From Sweltsa coloradensis (lineage: Eukaryota; Arthropoda; Insecta; Plecoptera; Chloroperlidae), in the NCBI GenBank assembly GCA_024449915.1, contig JAMZAV010004487.1:62001-126000 (forward strand): 64,000 nt of DNA, given 5' to 3'. The first letter of the stretch is position 1, and every line of letters begins with the position of its first letter. The notes beneath the pieces were generated by a model that searched no databases, was not told the DNA's origin, and worked only from the letters and a program-made list of their open reading frames with translations. The translations under genes and the position numbers were made by a program. Below, piece after piece: positions 29,128 to 41,000 of the stretch.

Positions 29128-29178
29128 GAAATTAGCTCAGACGGGACCAGTCTAGAAAAAAAACTATTGAAAAATAAT

Positions 29179-29778
29179 TGGATGAGCGAAGCAAAGACTT
29201 CAATTTCACTGATCAAAAATTTAGCTCCAATGTTTTTTTTGTTTGTTTGTTTTTTTATTTGTTTTTATTTTTGTCTGTTTGTTCGCTCTCTACTGGGCAA
29301 ACGGCATATGCGATCTTGATGAAAATTGGAGGGGACCTTTGAAATCTCTGAACTTAGACCATCCACGTTTTTGGGTACAATCGAAGAAATATTTCTCATG
29401 AATATCGTACTTTTACGAATTTTTTTTACGATTTTTAGTGCGATATTTTCGTGGCATTTGGGCCGATTCTGACCAATCGGGTGGGGCTACAACGTTCATA
29501 TTTTACATGTTCATTAAAGTTATAGTGATGTATTGCTTTTTGAAAGAAAAAATTGGAAAAAATAGCCAGAATCTATTTAATAAAGGTTTTAAATTTTAAT
29601 ATTAGTTTTTTGAGGTTTATAATTTCAATTAACAAGTTACACTAGAAACTTGACAACAATCACCTACAATGCAATCAAAAAGCACATGCAAAGGTAAAGT
29701 GGTCCTACGCAAACAAAAAACTTACAAAACAGCTCATTCATCAACGCGACTAAAAAAAGCGTTTGCGAAGCTTTCTTG
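29179..29778 (+). mobile_element. HINE-like element copy H
   Basis: Forward copy: TGGATGAGCGAAGC start, one core block, CATCAACGCGACTAAAAAAAG near the right end, hairpin and a CTTG/T end (degenerate CTAG). About 600 bp. Confidence 0.65.
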
Positions 29779-29993
29779 TTATATATAATAGTAGCATAAT
29801 TTTTACAGAGAATCCATTAGGGGGCCACTGTACTCTGTATTAAAACAATGAAATTTTAGCTGATGCGTTCGTCGTTTTGTTAAAAAAAAATTCAAAGACA
29901 TTTTTAAAGGGAAAATTTATAAAATAATTTTATAATGGTTATTCGTATATCAGCATGAAACATTAATACCACACACTACTTCTAAATTATTAT

Positions 29994-30570
29994 TGGATGA
30001 GCGAAGCGAAGACTTCAATTTCACTGACCCCAAAAAAATTTAGCTCCAAAGTTTTTTTATTTTTGAATTTTTGTCTGTTTTTTCGCTCTCTACCAGGCAA
30101 TCGGCATATCCGATCTTAATGAAAGTTAGAGGGGACCTTCGAAATCTCTGCACCTAGACGTGTATTGCTTTTGGGTACAATCGAAGAAATATTTCTCATG
30201 AATATCGTACTTTTACGAATTTTTTTTCGATTTTTAGTGCGATATTTTCGTGACATTTGGGCCGATTCTGACCAAACGGGTGGGGCTACAACGTTCATAT
30301 TTCACATGGACATTAAAGTTATGGGGATGTATTGTCTTTTGAAATAAAAAGTTGAAAAAGTTAGCCAGAATCAATAGAATAGAGGTTGTTAAATGAGTTT
30401 TTTTAGGAACATAATAACAATTAACAAGTAACAATAGAATCTTGACAACAATCCCCTACAATGCGTTCAAAAAAACTCTTGCATTAGTAAAGAGACCCCA
30501 CGCAAACTAAAAACTAACAAAAAAGCTCATCCATCAACGCGACTAAAAAAGCGTTTGCGAAGCTTCTTAG
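29994..30570 (+). mobile_element. HINE-like element copy I
   Basis: Forward copy from TTGGATGAGCGAAGCGAAG to AAGCGTTTGCGAAGC and CTTAG. It shares most of its length with copy H, 215 bp upstream, in the same orientation. Confidence 0.66.
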
Positions 30571-30757
30571 TATTAATTGGTATTACCATAGCAATTAATA
30601 CGACTTTATAAAATTATCCTAATGTAACAAAAAAAAATGTAATGGAACAAAAAAGTAATGAGATCCCACTTAAAAACGTAATCATTGGGCAGAAATATTC
30701 AAAAAAGTTCATCCATCAACGCGACTAGAAAAAGCGTTCGCGAAGCGGTCTATAGTA
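30571..30757 (+). mobile_element. HINE-like 3'-end fragment J
   Basis: Only the right portion is present, matching about 485-646 of copy A (ATTACCATAGCAATTAATAC, GAGATCCCAC, CATCCATCAACGCGACTAG, GCGTTCGCGAAGCGG). It abuts the end of copy I. Confidence 0.55.
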
Positions 30758-31599
30758 GGTAGATTTGTTAATATTTTATTTACTTCTCAGGAATTAAACT
30801 ATACATATTTTGCATTGATTCAAGGAGATAACCATTATGTTATTCGGGTATGTTTTTTTTCCATTGTATTTTATTATTATTAACAGAATATCTTTTGGTA
30901 TACATTCAAATACATCCAGTTGTACAAAAATAACATTACCTACAAATCAAAATAGTCTTTAAAAAAATACCAATCCGGAACATGGCTTGACTTTGGGGGG
31001 TCTAATTGAAATGCTAATTTATGCATGTTTTAAAAGTGCATTGTCTAAAACAACATGCATTGCCATAGAATGGGTCACCACCGATACAATGTCAACCAAG
31101 CCTTTAACATTAACAATAACATTCGAAGATCATAAAATAAGATAAGATAAGATAATTTATTCACCATGGATTCGTACATAATACAAATATAGGATTCGTC
31201 AGATACAAATAAAGGTTTCTTTAGAAACAAATATAGGTTTCGTCAGATACAAATATAGGTTTCGTCAGATACAAATATAGGTTTTCGTCAGATACAAATA
31301 TAGGTTTCGTCAGATACAAATACATATAGGTTAAGTCAGATATAAAAAAGGAACACATGGGCTATACTGGATTCTTGTTTCAAAATGCGAAGTATACAAA
31401 TAAACAATCAATAAAGTGAGAGGCTGCACGATCAACATGCAATAAAATGGACATAATAAATAATATATGCATCAATAAAACGATTTGGGCCACTTAAGAG
31501 TGAATGACTTGGAACATGCGAAGCTATAGCCCGGGGTCCAACTTATACGTTGCATAAGACGCGGGCTGCAATAACACCCAACACGGTCACTTTCCAATA
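30758..31599. other. Intergenic with a 22-bp minisatellite
   Basis: No gene seen. 31190-31345 is a tandem array of about seven units of 22 bp, each containing AGGTTTCGTC and AGATACAAATA, with one GGTTTTCGTC and one TTCTTTAGAA variant. Confidence 0.6.
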
Positions 31600-31844
31600 C
31601 CTACTGAAACTAAAAAAATCGTAAAAATACGATATTTTATTTATGAGAAATATTTCTTCGATTGTACCCAAAAACGTGGCACGTCTAAGTTCAGAGATTT
31701 CGATGGTGCCCTTCAATTTTCATCAAAATCGATAATGCCGTTTGCCCGGTATCGTACGAACAAACAAACAGAAAAAAAAAAAAAACACCGGAGCTATATT
31801 GTTTGGGGGGTCAGTGAAATTGAAGTCTTCGCTTCGCTTATCCA
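31600..31844 (-). mobile_element. HINE-like 5'-end fragment K
   Basis: Reverse-oriented left part only (GATATTT to CTTCGCTTATCC on the plus strand). The core and the hairpin end are absent. Confidence 0.55.
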
Positions 31845-32034
31845 ATAAACTGGTTTTACATACAAAATTCGTAAAATCTCATTAATTTACTTAATTTTGT
31901 CGACTTCGAGAATGTATTCAAAGGGTACTCATTTTTAAACTTAATTAAATATACATTCTGGATATCAACGTATTTAGTGAGAGCTGTAAGTGGAAAAATG
32001 TTGCGGTTCCGGCAACCAGCGCGAAATTTGGCAT

Positions 32035-33480
32035 GTGGGAAAATAAAAATATCAGAATTAAAAACAGCCGGGAGGCACCCTGACAACCCCTAAATCATCC
32101 CATTAAATTGAAATAATTCATAGCTCATCCAATTGGCTCACTCTCATTTCCTCAACCACATCTTTTCATCCCCCACCCTTAAAAATCTATATTATTTTTA
32201 ACTCGAATTCCAGCACTCCCCAGTGAGACACTAAGTGATTTATCAGGATAAAATTTGGCATGAAGGTACATTGTAACCTAAAAAAGAATAATTCTCCGGA
32301 AGGCAAGGAAGCGATATTTTACCCCGACAGTTCCCTACCACCCTTTACTTTGGAAAACAATAAAGGTCTTATTTTATACATTTTGAATATTTCAATTGCT
32401 GATTAAAATTATGTGTCAGTGTGTTCTTGTCCAGTCAACAATATAAATATACGTTCCACACCCCTATTTTTTCACCCCCATCCCTAATAATTATACATTT
32501 AGTGACAAACACTGTGTAGTAAGTAACCAGCATGAAATTTGGCATGGTGGTAGATAAAAATATGAGAATTAATATTCCGTTAAGAGATTATACCCCAAGT
32601 GCCTTATACCATCCCTTAAAATTGGAATTGGTAGAAGGTTGTATTCTATACATGATGATTATTAAAAAATTTCAATTGTATTATTTTTTAACATATTTCG
32701 GTCCAATCAACGTAATTTTCCTCCTCAAACACGTGTTTTTACCCCCACCCTTAGCAGTGAAATTAATAGTGAGTATCCACAATTAAATTTGTTATGGAGG
32801 TATATATTAATATTTTATTTAATATTCCGTTAAGGAAGCAAGCGATTTTTCACCCCTACTGTTCCCTACCACCCTTAATATTGGAATGGGTTTACTGGAT
32901 CGTATTCTAAACAATGTGCTAATTGTAATTCAATAAAATTATTTTTCAACATGTTTCTGTCGAATCAACCAAATTCCTCTTCCATAAACACTGTTTTTAT
33001 ACCACCCTTAATAGAGAATTTTCTACAAAAGCACATAAAAGTGAGTTTCCAGCATGAAATTTGTCTTAAAGGGGGGTATATATTAATATTATATTTGATA
33101 TTCCGTTGGTAAGCAAGCGAATTTTTACCACTACTGTTCCCTGCAACCCTTAATATTTTAATAGGTATACTGGATCGTATTCTAAACATTGTGATTATTT
33201 TGTTTCAATAAAATTAGTTTTCAACATGTTTTTGTCTAATCAATCTAATCTCTCTTCCACTTTCACATTTTTTCCACCCCCAACCCTATAATAATGAATT
33301 TTCTTCACTAGAACTTAATAATGGTGAGTAACCAGAATCAAATTTGTCAAGGAGTTATACAAACTTCGAAATGTTTTTTTTTTATATAACCCTCTAAATC
33401 ATCACTACTACTACTTCGAATCTAATACATTTTTTTTTAATTAATTTTTTTTACTCATTATAATTATTTGTCGATCAAGG
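32035..33480. repeat. Satellite array 1 (about 270-bp units), 5' of the P450 gene
   Basis: Irregular tandem units recur about every 260-275 bp. The landmark GCGAT/GCGAA ... CCC ... GTTCCCTACC appears at about 32310, 32590 (weak), 32850 and 33120, alternating with AGCATGAAATTTGGCATG- and AATATTCCGTTAA-type blocks. It is the same family as array 2 at 36300-37830. The short frames here (31856-33189) are not genes. Confidence 0.55.
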
Positions 33481-33903
33481 GGAATCGATCCACTCTCATT
33501 ACCTCAACTATTATTTTTCAATGCTTTACCCTTACAGTGTATTCTATTCTAACCAGAAATGTTACACTTAAAAGTGAGTGATGTCAGTCATGCCCCGATT
33601 TCCCTACACGGAATCGCGGCCAACTTTCAACTCACTTCAGTAAATGGAAATAGTCAAATTAAATGTCGTTTTGTGTTTATGATTGTGGCCTTGAGAAAAA
33701 TGAACAATCGAAATATGATCGTGCAAATAACCAATTCAGCAACAATTAAAACCAGTCTGAATCTTTTCATTAGCCCATCGTAAAGCTTACACAACTTGAA
33801 GGCTTGATTACGTTTGTGACAAGTCTATAAGAGGTCTTGCTCTACCGAGAAACATATTGTTTGGTGTCAGTTTACACGTGGGCTGGCTCTGCCAAGGGAC
33901 GAA
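33481..33903. other. P450 upstream region, nothing recognised
   Basis: Between the satellite array and the minisatellite. No TATA-type promoter can be assigned with confidence. The frame 33559-33783 has no support. Confidence 0.3.
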
Positions 33904-34075
33904 GTGTTTAGTGACTGTCTATAGGTGGTTTCGTGTGTTTAGTGACTGTCTATAAGAGGTTTAGTGTGTTTAGTGACTGTCTCAAGAGGTAAAGTGTGTT
34001 TAATGACTGTCTGCAAGAGGTTAGAGTGTTTAGTGACTGTCCATAAGAGGTTTAGTGTGTATAGTGACCAAGTGT
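33904..34075 (+). repeat. 30-31-bp minisatellite just upstream of the P450 start codon
   Basis: Six units start at about 33904, 33935, 33966, 33996, 34026 and 34057. Each carries GTGTTTAGTGACTGTCTATA or a close variant and an AAGAGGTTTAGT segment. The last unit ends about 12 bp before the ATG at 34087, so the array lies in the presumed 5' UTR or proximal promoter. Confidence 0.75.
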
Positions 34076-34086
34076 TCATCTTCGTC

Positions 34087-34649
34087 ATGGATTACACAGT
34101 CACCTCCCTCCTCGCCTGCCTCGTCGCCTCCCTGTGGTGTCTCCTCTACTGGTGGCCGCGCCGTCGCCTCTGGGCTCTGACGGAGAAGATCCCGGGTCCC
34201 CGGGGCTACCCTATCATCGGCGTCGTACTCATGTTCTGGGGATCCCTCACGGACATTCTACCAGTATTTGTGAAACTAACCAAAGATTACGGACCTTTGG
34301 TAGGGTACTGGGCTGGTATGAGCCACACTGTCATCATGACGGACCCCGACGACATCCAACAGATATTGGGCGACCCCAAGATCTGCAACAGGAGTAAGTC
34401 TTTCACTCAAGCAATGTCACCGTTCACTGGAGACGGGCTCTTTACTCTTCGAGATGATCAATGGCGGCTGCACAGGAAACTACTCACACCTGTTTTTCAC
34501 TTCAAGATCTTGGAATGTTTTCTTGAAGTGTTTGAAAGGAAATCGAATATTTTGGTGGAGAAATTGTCCTAAGTTTGAGGGGAAGATATTTGATGTGTAC
34601 AACATTCTCACTCTATGCACGCTGGACGCCATCTGCGAGACCGCCCTAG
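34087..34649 (+). CDS. P450 exon 1 (anchor to helix D/E region)
   Basis: The start ATG at 34087 is chosen because the hydrophobic anchor follows at once. The longer upstream frame from 33964 is minisatellite. The frame reads cleanly to a TAA at 34570-34572. The continuing coding sequence (CTLDAICETALG) is in another frame, implying one extra or two missing bases near 34566. The exon ends at the donor G|GTAAGG, phase 1. The region is GC-rich compared with the introns. Confidence 0.8.
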
Positions 34650-34976
34650 GTAAGGTACACACACTCTTGAAAGAACATAGACTTGTAGAAAGCGTGCTAT
34701 TATTATTAATATTAGGCCAGCTCGCGAATTTCAAGACGATCTTGTTTTCCTTTACTTGACAAATCATAATGTTTTTTTTTTCATAAGAAGTATTTCTGTG
34801 ATTTCACCTGAAAGCGTGTCATATCAAACCTTTCTTTAATTGTAGGAGACCCGCTATAGGGTCCACATCAGATTTATCCTGTGAAACTCTCGTTTGGTCG
34901 TGCGTCAAAATAGTGTCAACCATACATTTATATGATGTTATGTCCTTGGCAAAAAAAAATAAAAAATAAAAATAAA

Positions 34977-35013
<37 letters not shown>

Positions 35014-38000
35014 AATAAATAAGTAAAAAAATAAAAAAATAAATAAGTAAATGAATAAATAAAATAAATAAATAAATAAATAAAAGATGAATAAATAAAT
35101 AAATAAATAAATAAATGAATGAATGAAAATTCCGTAATTTTTGCCATTTTATGTGTGTGTACTCGTAAACAAAAAAAAACGAAAATCGTCTCCGAGACAG
35201 CCTCCTGACGGCCCACGCAAGTCCATAGTGATCAGGCCTCTGTATGTCCGGGTTTTTGCTTTTTTATAATGGTTATCCTAATAAACGAGCGATTCGCTCA
35301 CAAATATTTAGTTACTTATTCTATTTTTTTTTCAGGCACCGCTAATAATTCACAGACTGTTGGACAAAGTGACTTAATCGACAGTTTGTACATGATACAG
35401 AAGCTGATATACAAACGCGTCATACTTCCATGGATGTGTGTGGACCCTATATACAATCTCACCAGCGACGGACGGAGATCCAAGCCACATATTAAGGTAC
35501 ACAACAAACTCATGAAGTTCAGCTAAATTTTAATTTTGACACACTCAAATGAACCAAGTTGTTATGAAGAATCTCAGAGATTTAGTCCGGATCACTTGGA
35601 AGCTCTATCGTTTGTCCAATCGAGTTGTGGTTTGCATCAAAATGTTAAGTAAGAGTGTGATTATCGCTATTAGAGCATATATTCCCAAAATTGCTCACTA
35701 TTGTTTTGAACTGATTGTAAATATGCCATCAACAGGTAATTGTAGTAATTTAGCAGGCTTGAGTAGGGTAAAAGTATTTGGAATATTAAAATGTGCTCTA
35801 ATTGCGTCATGCGCTCATCCCTTATTACATTGTTCTAAAAATCAAATTTCTTGGGTTGAAAATTTGAGGTCGAAAAGTGGTCCAGAGTATATCTGATCTA
35901 GGGCGACGGTCGTTCGCCCGCAGCCAAGCGCACGCGACTGCTAGAAGGCGATGACTAACTCGACCCTGTTTACTCCTACCCGAGTTGGGGGGTTTCAGCT
36001 ATCTGCACACGCCGTCCCGAAAGATTTACAATCTTGAAACTCGGTATATGACCTGATATGTGGTCCATGACATACCAAAAAAAAATCAGCCCGATCCGAT
36101 AACCCGTTCTGTGTAAAAAAAAGTGCGTAAATATCGACGATAATCGTCCGGCTGGATGGTTGGTTGGGTGTGGGGGGGGGGGGGGGGTAGTGGATTCTGC
36201 CCGAGAGGAATAAGAGCCTACAGAGAAAACGGTACATCTAAGAACTATGAAACTTGGACCACACTTAGATGTACCTCAGACTCCGAAACTTCCGCCGAGA
36301 GACAAGCAATATTCCACCCCCAACACCCCCTAAATCAACCCCTAAAATTAAAATAATTCATAGCTCTAACTTAAAATTGAATTTTTAGTCAAATTAGTTA
36401 TTAAAATTATGTTCTCATGTGTTTTAACCCAATCGGTCTATTCTCATATAAACCACATTTTGTAAACCCCCCTCCCTTATAGTTTATATTATTTTTACCT
36501 TGATTTCCAGCATTCACCACAAAGGCACCAGTTATCATCATGAAATTTGACAATAATGGTACATAATAATATGAAAAATAATCCGCCAAGAGGCAATTAA
36601 GCGATATTCCACCCACAACACCCCCTAAAACTGGAATAATTCATAGCTCTAATCTAAAATTGATGTTTTATTCAAATTAGTTATTAAAATTATGTTTTAA
36701 TGTGTTTTAACCCAATCGTTCTATTCTCATTTCCTAAACCACATTTTTTCAACCCCCATCCCTTATAGTTTATATTATTTTAACCTTGATTTCCATCATT
36801 CACCATGAAGGCACCTAATGAGTTTTCAACATGAAATTTGGCATGATGGTACATACTGATATGAAAAATCATTCGCCGAGAGGCAAGCGATATTCCACCC
36901 CCAACACCCCCTAAATATTCCCTAAAATTGGAATAATTCATAGCTCGAACCTTAAATTGAATTTTTATTTAAATTAGTTAATAAAATTATGTTTTAATGT
37001 GTTTTAAACCCAATCGGCATATTTTCATTATATAAACCACATTTTGTTAACCCCCATCCCTAATAGCTAATATTATTTTTATCTTGATTTCCAGCATTCA
37101 CCACGAAGGCACCTTATGAGTTATAATCATGAAATTTGTCATTATGGTACATAATAATATGAAAAATAATCCGCCGAGAGGCAAGCGATATTCCACCCTC
37201 AACACCCCCTTAAATTGGAATAATTCATAGCTCAAATCTAAAATTGATGTTTTATTCAAATAAGGTGGTTTTAAAATTACTTTTTAATGTGTTTTTAACC
37301 CAATCGTCCTATTCTCATTTCCCAAACCACATTTTTTCAACCCCCATCCCTTATAGTTTTCTTATTTTTACCTTGATTTCCAGCATTCACCATGAAGGCA
37401 CCTAATGAGTTATCAGCATGGAATTTGGCATGATGTTACATACTAATATGAAAAATAATTCGTCGCGATGCAAGCGTTTATTCCACCCCCAACATCCCCT
37501 TAATCATCCCCTAAAATTGGAATAATTCATAGCTCTAACCTAAAATTGGATTTTTATTCAAATTATTGTATGTTTTAATGTGTTTTAACCCAATAAGCCT
37601 ATTCTCATTTCCTAAACAACACTTTTTCAACCCCCATCCCTAATAGTTTATATTTTTTTACCTTGATTTCCAGCATTCACTTTAAAGGTACCGAATAAGT
37701 TATCAGCATGAAATTTGAATTGATGGTACATAATAATATGAAACATAATAATCCGCCAGGAGACAAGCGATATTTCACCCCCACTGTTCCCTACCACTCT
37801 TTACTTTGGGAAAAACGTTAGGTCGTATTTATTACAATTTTTAATATTTTAATTGCCGATTAAAATCATGCATCAATGTGTTATAGTCCGGTCAACAAAT
37901 CATTCCCACAAAAACCCAAGACGACATTAACCATATTAAATTTAATAAAAACATTGAATATTGTCAACTAGGCCAACATATTGTTAACAAAAAAAAAAGA

Positions 38001-41000
38001 TAGTAGCTTTTGTTTCTAGACAATCTGTTTTAAAGGCACTGTATCCACCTTTACACGTATTTCACATATTTCAAGCCTTGATATGAAACAAACAACACAA
38101 AGATGTGATATGCCCCCAAAATACAAAAAATTATAAAAAAAACGGCAGCCAAGCTCTCCTTCCAAAGTCTTCGGCTATGAATGCTGTGAGATATAGAAGT
38201 TGAGCCAAGCATTTCATTCTTTCTCCCTAGTTTCACATTGAAAAGAAGTAAGATCATTTCGCCTGTTGACAAGCGCCAATCCAACCCTGTTCGTGGTAGA
38301 AAAAGGAAAAATTTTAAACTCACAATCATTAAAAAATTACTTGGCTATTGATTTTGGTACGAGACTTTAAAAAGTCAATGGCCAAGTAATTTTTTTTATG
38401 ATTTTGAGTTTAAAATTTTAACTTTTTTACGACGAAAAGGGTTGGCTTGGCGCTCGTCAACAGGCGAAATGATCTTACTTCTTTTCAATGTGAAACTAGG
38501 GAGAAAGAATGAAATGCTTGGCTCAACTTCTATATCTCACAGCATTCATAGCCGAAGACTTTGGAAGGAGAGCTTGGCTGCCGTTTTTTTTTTTTTTACA
38601 AATTTTTGTATTTTGGGGGGATATAATCTACATTTTGCCGAGCAAGAGTAAATGAACATTTAATATTCTAAAACAAGTTTCTCTTTGCTCGAACAACAAT
38701 CTAATTCATAAAATGAGGTTCGCCCCGTGACTGCTTCATTGCCAAGCTATACATAGTAAATTTGCACAAACCTTGCAAGAAAATATGAAAAAAACAACAA
38801 TTGCAAATTAAACTTTGCAACGATGCAGTCACGGGACAAAGTGAATTAAAGTATTAATGATGCGAAAATTTGGAAGGTAAAAAACTCAAATGTTTATACC
38901 ACGAACGGGAGAAAATTTTAAGCGTAAGTGAATTTTCAAGCCCCACTAAATAACTCTCATATGAATATAATTCCGACGACCTTTATGACCCGTGATTTTT
39001 AATGATTTTGGTAAGAAAAGTGTGTGTTTAATATTGTCGTACACGTCTATCTTTACTGTAGCTACACAACAATTCGGTTTTGAAATTTAGGCATGTCAGT
39101 AAAAGTATGCGGATTACCATAATAATATTATTATGGTGGGAGTTCATTTGTCAGCAGTTTGAACATAAAAAAAGGGTTTCATTTAGTACGAATAAAACCG
39201 TTATTAATTGTATTCAGGGTTTCAAATTGCATTCCAATAGTTTTTGTTCATCTTGAAACGCTGAACTTACAACCTGAAATGTCGAAAATGGCCTTAGACT
39301 TGCATTGTAAGGTCTCATTGTTATAGCGTTTTGGTCTTAAAATCAATTCTTTATTAGGTCGTGTCATTTTCAATAATATGATAACAAGTCTGAATCAATA
39401 TTAAATAGATTTGCAGAACTTAATGACATGAACTATTGAGGAAGAGTCAAGCCAAGAAATTGTGTTGAGATGGCGTCAAACAAAGACGACTGTGACGTCA
39501 TATAAATCTCTCGTATTGCTAGCTATCAACGAGTTCCGCCGAGGAGTCCGCTCCCCGGGCATCACCACCGCCAGCAACAAGCGGGTCTCCTCCTTCCTGG
39601 ACATGTTGATCGAGGCCTCGGAGACGCAAGGCACGATCCTTTCCCCCGAGGAAATGCGCGACGAGGTGACAACGATGGCCCTGGCTGGGCTGGAGACGAC
39701 GGCGACCGTAATGAGCTGTTTGCTGGTTCTCATAGCTATCCACCCCGAGGTGAGGAAATCTATGTGTATCACGTATGATGCTTGTTAGAAACGGGGTGGA
39801 TCTTTACCTTAACCCTCTCACTTAAAGACACCAATATATTCAACACATGTGATAATGATCCATAAAATTGCTTGTGAGAAACAGGGTGACCATTTTCTTT
39901 AACCCTCTTACTTAAAGACATCTATATATTTCACACATGTGACAATGATCTATGAGTTGTCGAAACTCAATTCTTACCTACATCTTGTTTGGGATCAAGG
40001 TCAAATATTTGGATTAAATGCTTAGAGTCAAAGTTTTGTTTATTTGTAAGTCTCTTGGTACATTCTTTATTTAACTCAATTCACTAAACGCGTCCAGTAC
40101 TCCCACATTTAATTGTTTTGGATTGCATTTAATTATGGGAATTTCGGATGTATTGAATCTGCAACAATCATTAATGTTAAACTTCTTCATCAGTGTCTAA
40201 CAGGGTTTATAGTCAGTCCACAAATATCTTGAGTAATGATTTTGAATGTCTCTTATCCAGGCCGAGCTCCACCGAGAGCTGGATGACGTGTTCGGTTCTG
40301 ACGACCGCCCAGCGACGTCAGAGGATTTGAAACAACTTTCCGCCATGGAACGATGCATCAAGGAGACAATGAGGCTCTTCCCCGTGGTTTCTATGTATCC
40401 TAGGGAGATGAACGAAGACGTGCATCTTCGCAGTGGGTGAGTCTTTTATGTATTTCTTTACTACGACGTTTGGCATCAGTTTATCTCTGGTAGTTTGCTG
40501 TACTGCCAGAGATGGGGACCAGTACATGGATCTACAATGGAGGACAACGGGGAGGCTATTTATGACAACATATAGTAGGATGATTCCACTCGCTGATTTA
40601 AATCACTTAATGCAGGTCCAAATCCAAGCATAATTTTGTCAAAGCCTGTCTCTTTCAGTAGGCACAATCATTTAGCGGTGCTGTTTACGAGACAGTTAAT
40701 CCCGGGATCTATGTATAATAAAAATGAAGTAACTTCAGATATTTATAAAGTTGGCTAAATGCCACCATTTATTCTATTTTGTTTTTGATAGGTTTTCAAA
40801 GAATAATATTCTAAATTAAGAACTGAAGTCAATTTAGTTCAAACACAATTTTCATAAGTAATCAGTTTTTGTATATTGTTTCTTAACTACTTAAAAGTCT
40901 GTGAAATACGACCTCGAATTGGCGTTAGAAGAAATTTTTAAGAAAACGCTGCATTTTTGCTGAGAACCTCCTAATAACACTTAGGTCCAGAATTTCAATG

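Noticed and set aside
33904..34075. CRISPR-like array (regular 30-bp repeats)
   Set aside because: Units are contiguous without unique spacers, and the context is eukaryotic.
33964..34086. Upstream start giving a longer P450
   Set aside because: The extension is translated minisatellite; the membrane anchor follows the ATG at 34087.
34938..35216. 92-codon minus frame rich in Tyr, Phe, Leu and Ile
   Set aside because: A direct translation of the (AAAT)n microsatellite.
38051..38651. Two matching frames on opposite strands suggesting a repeated protein
   Set aside because: They are the two arms of one inverted repeat, with no start context or codon bias.
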